Source: DATJNI01 sp035508275 (GTDB taxonomy: Bacteria; Patescibacteriota; Saccharimonadia; Saccharimonadales; UBA4665). From it: DNA of 14,579 nt. The stretch is from contig DATJNI010000018.1 of assembly GCA_035508275.1 (NCBI GenBank), positions 1-14,579 on the forward strand, written 5' to 3'. Under the pieces are notes generated by a model that was given only the letters and a program-made list of their open reading frames with translations, was not told where the DNA came from and did not search any database. How positions within the stretch are numbered: position 1 is the first letter of the stretch; each line of letters begins with the position of its first letter. Of the stretch, positions 12,612 to 14,579 are shown in pieces. The position numbers were made by a program, and so were the translations under genes.

Positions 12612-13274
12612 TTAAACTCTGGGAGCTTTGTCTATTCCCGTCACATGGGCTTTGCTAGCTAGACCCTTTAAATACTTCCTAATTTCGGATCTTTTCTTAT
12701 CCCTCGTATCGCCCTCTACGATACCTCCTTGAGACTCTCTGATCGTAATAGCAAGATCCTCCATTGTGTGTCTGTAGCTAGCTCTAGCGGCTTCTCCTTC
12801 ATCTCCGGAGATATCAAAGAGCTCTTTGAATTGAGGCCATAGTGTGGAGCTGGGTTCTGGTCCATCAAGCGGGTTACGTTTCTTTCGTGGATTCATACGG
12901 TGAATGGCACCAAATCCCAGTGCACCTACCAAATTAACCTGTCGTTCAACGCTTTTATATAACCTCTCTAACCGCTCCCTTTCGGCGATAGCGGCATCCT
13001 CAGGGGTTTCTGCAAATGGATGACGAGCAACTATACGACGGGCTACGTAGGAGCGACCTTCTTCTTCTAAATATCCGATGTCCGATTCTACGCTCTGTAT
13101 CTTACCCATGGTATATGTTGCATCGTGAAGCAAGGCAAGGCCTAAAAGCCTGTCGCGGATTTGCATGGTAGGGCCTTCCTCAAATGTGGTTGGAACGCCG
13201 TAACGTTCACCTGGAGTGGTGTCAAAAAGAGGGGGCTGCTCTGGTGACGGACTAGCTTTTGATCTTGGACTCAT
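12612..13274 (-). CDS. hypothetical protein (220 aa)
   Basis: Unrecognised soluble protein with a disordered, Pro/Ser-rich N-terminus (SPRSKASPSPEQPPLFDTTP). Long charged helices follow (YVARRIVARHPFAETPEDAA, IAERERLERLYKSVERQVN), and the C-terminus is basic (DKKRSEIRKYLKGLASKA). A possible TPEQPPLF-like clamp or partner motif near the start is only a thought. Arg outnumbers Lys about two to one, as in the other orphans. The start is fixed by the promoter: TTGTAA (13304-13309), 17 nt, TAATAT (13281-13286), 6 nt, ATG, so the mRNA should be leaderless. The promoter lies within 40 nt of the permease stop. Confidence 0.75.
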   Translation of the reverse strand: MSPRSKASPSPEQPPLFDTTPGERYGVPTTFEEGPTMQIRDRLLGLALLHDATYTMGKIQSVESDIGYLEEEGRSYVARRIVARHPFAETPEDAAIAERERLERLYKSVERQVNLVGALGFGAIHRMNPRKKRNPLDGPEPSSTLWPQFKELFDISGDEGEAARASYRHTMEDLAITIRESQGGIVEGDTRDKKRSEIRKYLKGLASKAHVTGIDKAPRV

Positions 13275-13280
13275 GCATAT

Positions 13281-13309
13281 ATATTAACATAAGCTGGATA
13301 AAATTACAA
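13281..13309 (-). promoter_or_regulatory. leaderless promoter of the 220-aa gene
   Basis: TTGTAA (13304-13309), 17-nt spacer, TAATAT (13281-13286), 6 nt, ATG; identical geometry to the promoters at 3810-3838 and 4604-4632. Confidence 0.6.
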
Positions 13310-13311
13310 GT

Positions 13312-14439
13312 TTATTCCCATTTAAATACTCTGAATGCGATGGCATATATTATGACGAACCAAACAGTAATTAATCCTAGTTGAGGCCCTATTTCGGTTA
13401 AGGTCTTGCCTTCTGTTGTTAGATACCTTAGTCCATCTATAACCGGCGTCAGAGGTAGGTAGTTGGTAATTCCTTGTAGCCACTCTGGCATTAAGTATCT
13501 CGGGAAGAAAGTGCCAGATAGAAACAGCATTGGGAATACTACTATGTTGCTAAGCGGTGCCGCCTGTCTTTCGTTTTTAGCCCAGCCACCAATCGCTAAA
13601 CCGAGACCTAGAATCATGAATATGGAATAAATGACAAAAATAAATATATCTAAGTAGTTGCCGTCAACTTTTAGATCAAATACTTTTATTGCAACAATAA
13701 ACTGGATGGCTATAGCCAGTACCCCAGTTATGGCTTGGCTGAACATAGTTGCGGTAAAGTATTGCCAGACTCTTAAGGGAGTTGTGTGCAGTCGTCTAAG
13801 TATTCCCTGCTTCTTAAGCTCTGGGAAGACGTTAACTGGACCGAATATACCTATACCAATAATGGAGAAGCCTACTAGGCCGGAGAATATGTAATCGAAA
13901 GTTGTTAGGCTTTTTACGCTTAGTTCTTGGCCTTCTACCGTAAAAGGTTCCTGAGTAACAACGAAGTGGTTATTTACTCCCTTAAATACTCCATTTAGTA
14001 CTGTCGTCAGGGTTTGTCCGGCATCGGTAGAGGATTCATCGTACAGAATCTTGGCTTGGCCTGAAGGATAGGTTGCGCCTTGCTGTGTTTCACCAAAGTT
14101 TTTTGGCAGAACTATGATGCCGTCGAGTTGGTTTTTGTTCATTTGGTTTTCATAGTAGCTTAAGCTCCCTTTGGTCGCGTCTATCTTGAATAACTTGCTC
14201 TCTTTTATGTCCTGAGATACTTGTTTAGAGATGCTGGTGCTAGATTCGTTAACTAATGCTACGTGGAGTGAGACGCTGCCACTGTTTTTATACAAGCTGC
14301 CGAAAACAAATAGAAAGATAAGTGGGAAAAGGATAGCAAAAAACTGGGCTAGTCGGTCTCGAAAGAATCTCTTTGTGTTTATCTTAGTAAAGACCAGGAC
14401 GGTTTGAAGTTGGTTTTTAAAGGATTTATTGGAAGTCAT
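13312..14439 (-). CDS. ABC-2 type exporter permease
   Basis: A 375-aa membrane subunit of an ABC-2 exporter. One N-terminal span (about 31-50) is followed by a ~130-residue extracytoplasmic domain (51-183, Ser/Thr/Asn-rich). Five more spans lie near 184-206, 230-252, 263-285, 297-312 and 352-371. Between spans 2 and 3 is the cytoplasmic ELKKQGILRRLHTTPLRVWQY segment, typical of the coupling helix of ABC-2 permeases (L..R..TPL). The TNYLPLTPVIDGLRYL stretch before the last span is also typical of the family. Substrate (drug, lipid or polysaccharide) is unknown. The start is 3 nt after the ATPase stop and has no ribosome site of its own, so translation is probably coupled. Confidence 0.92.
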   Translation of the reverse strand: MTSNKSFKNQLQTVLVFTKINTKRFFRDRLAQFFAILFPLIFLFVFGSLYKNSGSVSLHVALVNESSTSISKQVSQDIKESKLFKIDATKGSLSYYENQMNKNQLDGIIVLPKNFGETQQGATYPSGQAKILYDESSTDAGQTLTTVLNGVFKGVNNHFVVTQEPFTVEGQELSVKSLTTFDYIFSGLVGFSIIGIGIFGPVNVFPELKKQGILRRLHTTPLRVWQYFTATMFSQAITGVLAIAIQFIVAIKVFDLKVDGNYLDIFIFVIYSIFMILGLGLAIGGWAKNERQAAPLSNIVVFPMLFLSGTFFPRYLMPEWLQGITNYLPLTPVIDGLRYLTTEGKTLTEIGPQLGLITVWFVIIYAIAFRVFKWE

Positions 14440-14442
14440 AGC

Positions 14443-14579
14443 CTAGTCTCTTAGGGCCTTTCCAGTGAGATCAATGAAGACATCTTCTAAATTAGCTTGT
14501 TCGACAACTTGTTCTTTCTTGAAGCCTCTTTTGATGAGTTGCTTGATTAGATTCTTTGGTGTATCTAGCGCAATAATTT
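14443..14579 (-). CDS. ABC transporter ATP-binding protein, C-terminal end (cut by window edge)
   Basis: Only the last ~44 codons are inside the window. They read KNLIKQLIKRGFKKEQVVEQ and then ANLEDVFIDLTGKALRD before TAG. The NLEDVFIDLTG ending is the usual C-terminus of DrrA/CcmA-type ATPases that partner ABC-2 permeases. The permease begins 3 nt downstream, forming one operon. Walker motifs lie outside the window. Confidence 0.9.
   Translation of the reverse strand, partial: IIALDTPKNLIKQLIKRGFKKEQVVEQANLEDVFIDLTGKALRD

Overview
The window is a compact, gene-dense bacterial stretch of roughly 40-45% GC (by eye). It most likely comes from a Candidate Phyla Radiation bacterium, with Candidatus Saccharibacteria (TM7) as my best guess. 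The reasons are single tRNAs interspersed with mostly monocistronic genes, very short intergenic gaps, many orphan proteins, a 'DINSCF'-type Y-family polymerase with a small partner, and almost no biosynthetic genes. The standard genetic code fits. No complete gene that I can place ends in TGA. The lineage call is inference from gene content only.

Left end (1-460): the start of tilS (tRNA-Ile lysidine synthase, minus strand, cut by the window edge) lies divergent to elongator tRNA-Met(CAU). Two more CAU-anticodon tRNAs lie near 9.8 and 10.4 kb: initiator tRNA-fMet and a probable tRNA-Ile2, the substrate of TilS. All three CAU tRNAs and the enzyme that separates Ile2 from Met therefore sit within about 10.5 kb.

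Orphan block (476-3803): five unrecognised proteins (180, 108, 239, 170 and 236 aa). Two intergenic spacers here carry a diverged ~80-bp repeat that is open as a 25-27-codon reading frame in both copies. The repeat ends in the motif TGCTTGCA, which acts as an extended -35 element. The same 8-mer also precedes the 108-aa gene and a PurO-like IMP cyclohydrolase gene.

Middle (3956-8164): a histidine phosphatase, an unknown protein with two winged-helix-like repeats, a small membrane protein, a GMP-synthase-like glutamine amidotransferase, and a two-gene operon of a small protein plus a Y-family DNA polymerase that ends in a strong terminator.

Surface/regulatory segment (8172-9784): a 28-codon gene behind a fully consensus promoter and a palindromic operator, a Ser/Thr/Asn-rich tail-anchored protein, and the IMP-cyclohydrolase-like protein.

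Right part (9795-14579): tRNA-fMet, an FtsB/DivIC-like division protein, tRNA-Ile2, a soluble Hanks-type Ser/Thr kinase, a tRNA-dihydrouridine synthase (3' ends overlapping the kinase gene), an orphan 220-aa protein, and an ABC-2 exporter (permease complete, ATPase truncated by the window end).

Two initiation styles are visible. One group has TGCTTGCA promoters with Shine-Dalgarno leaders. The other has -35/-10 boxes placed so that the start codon falls at or beside the transcription start, which implies leaderless mRNAs.
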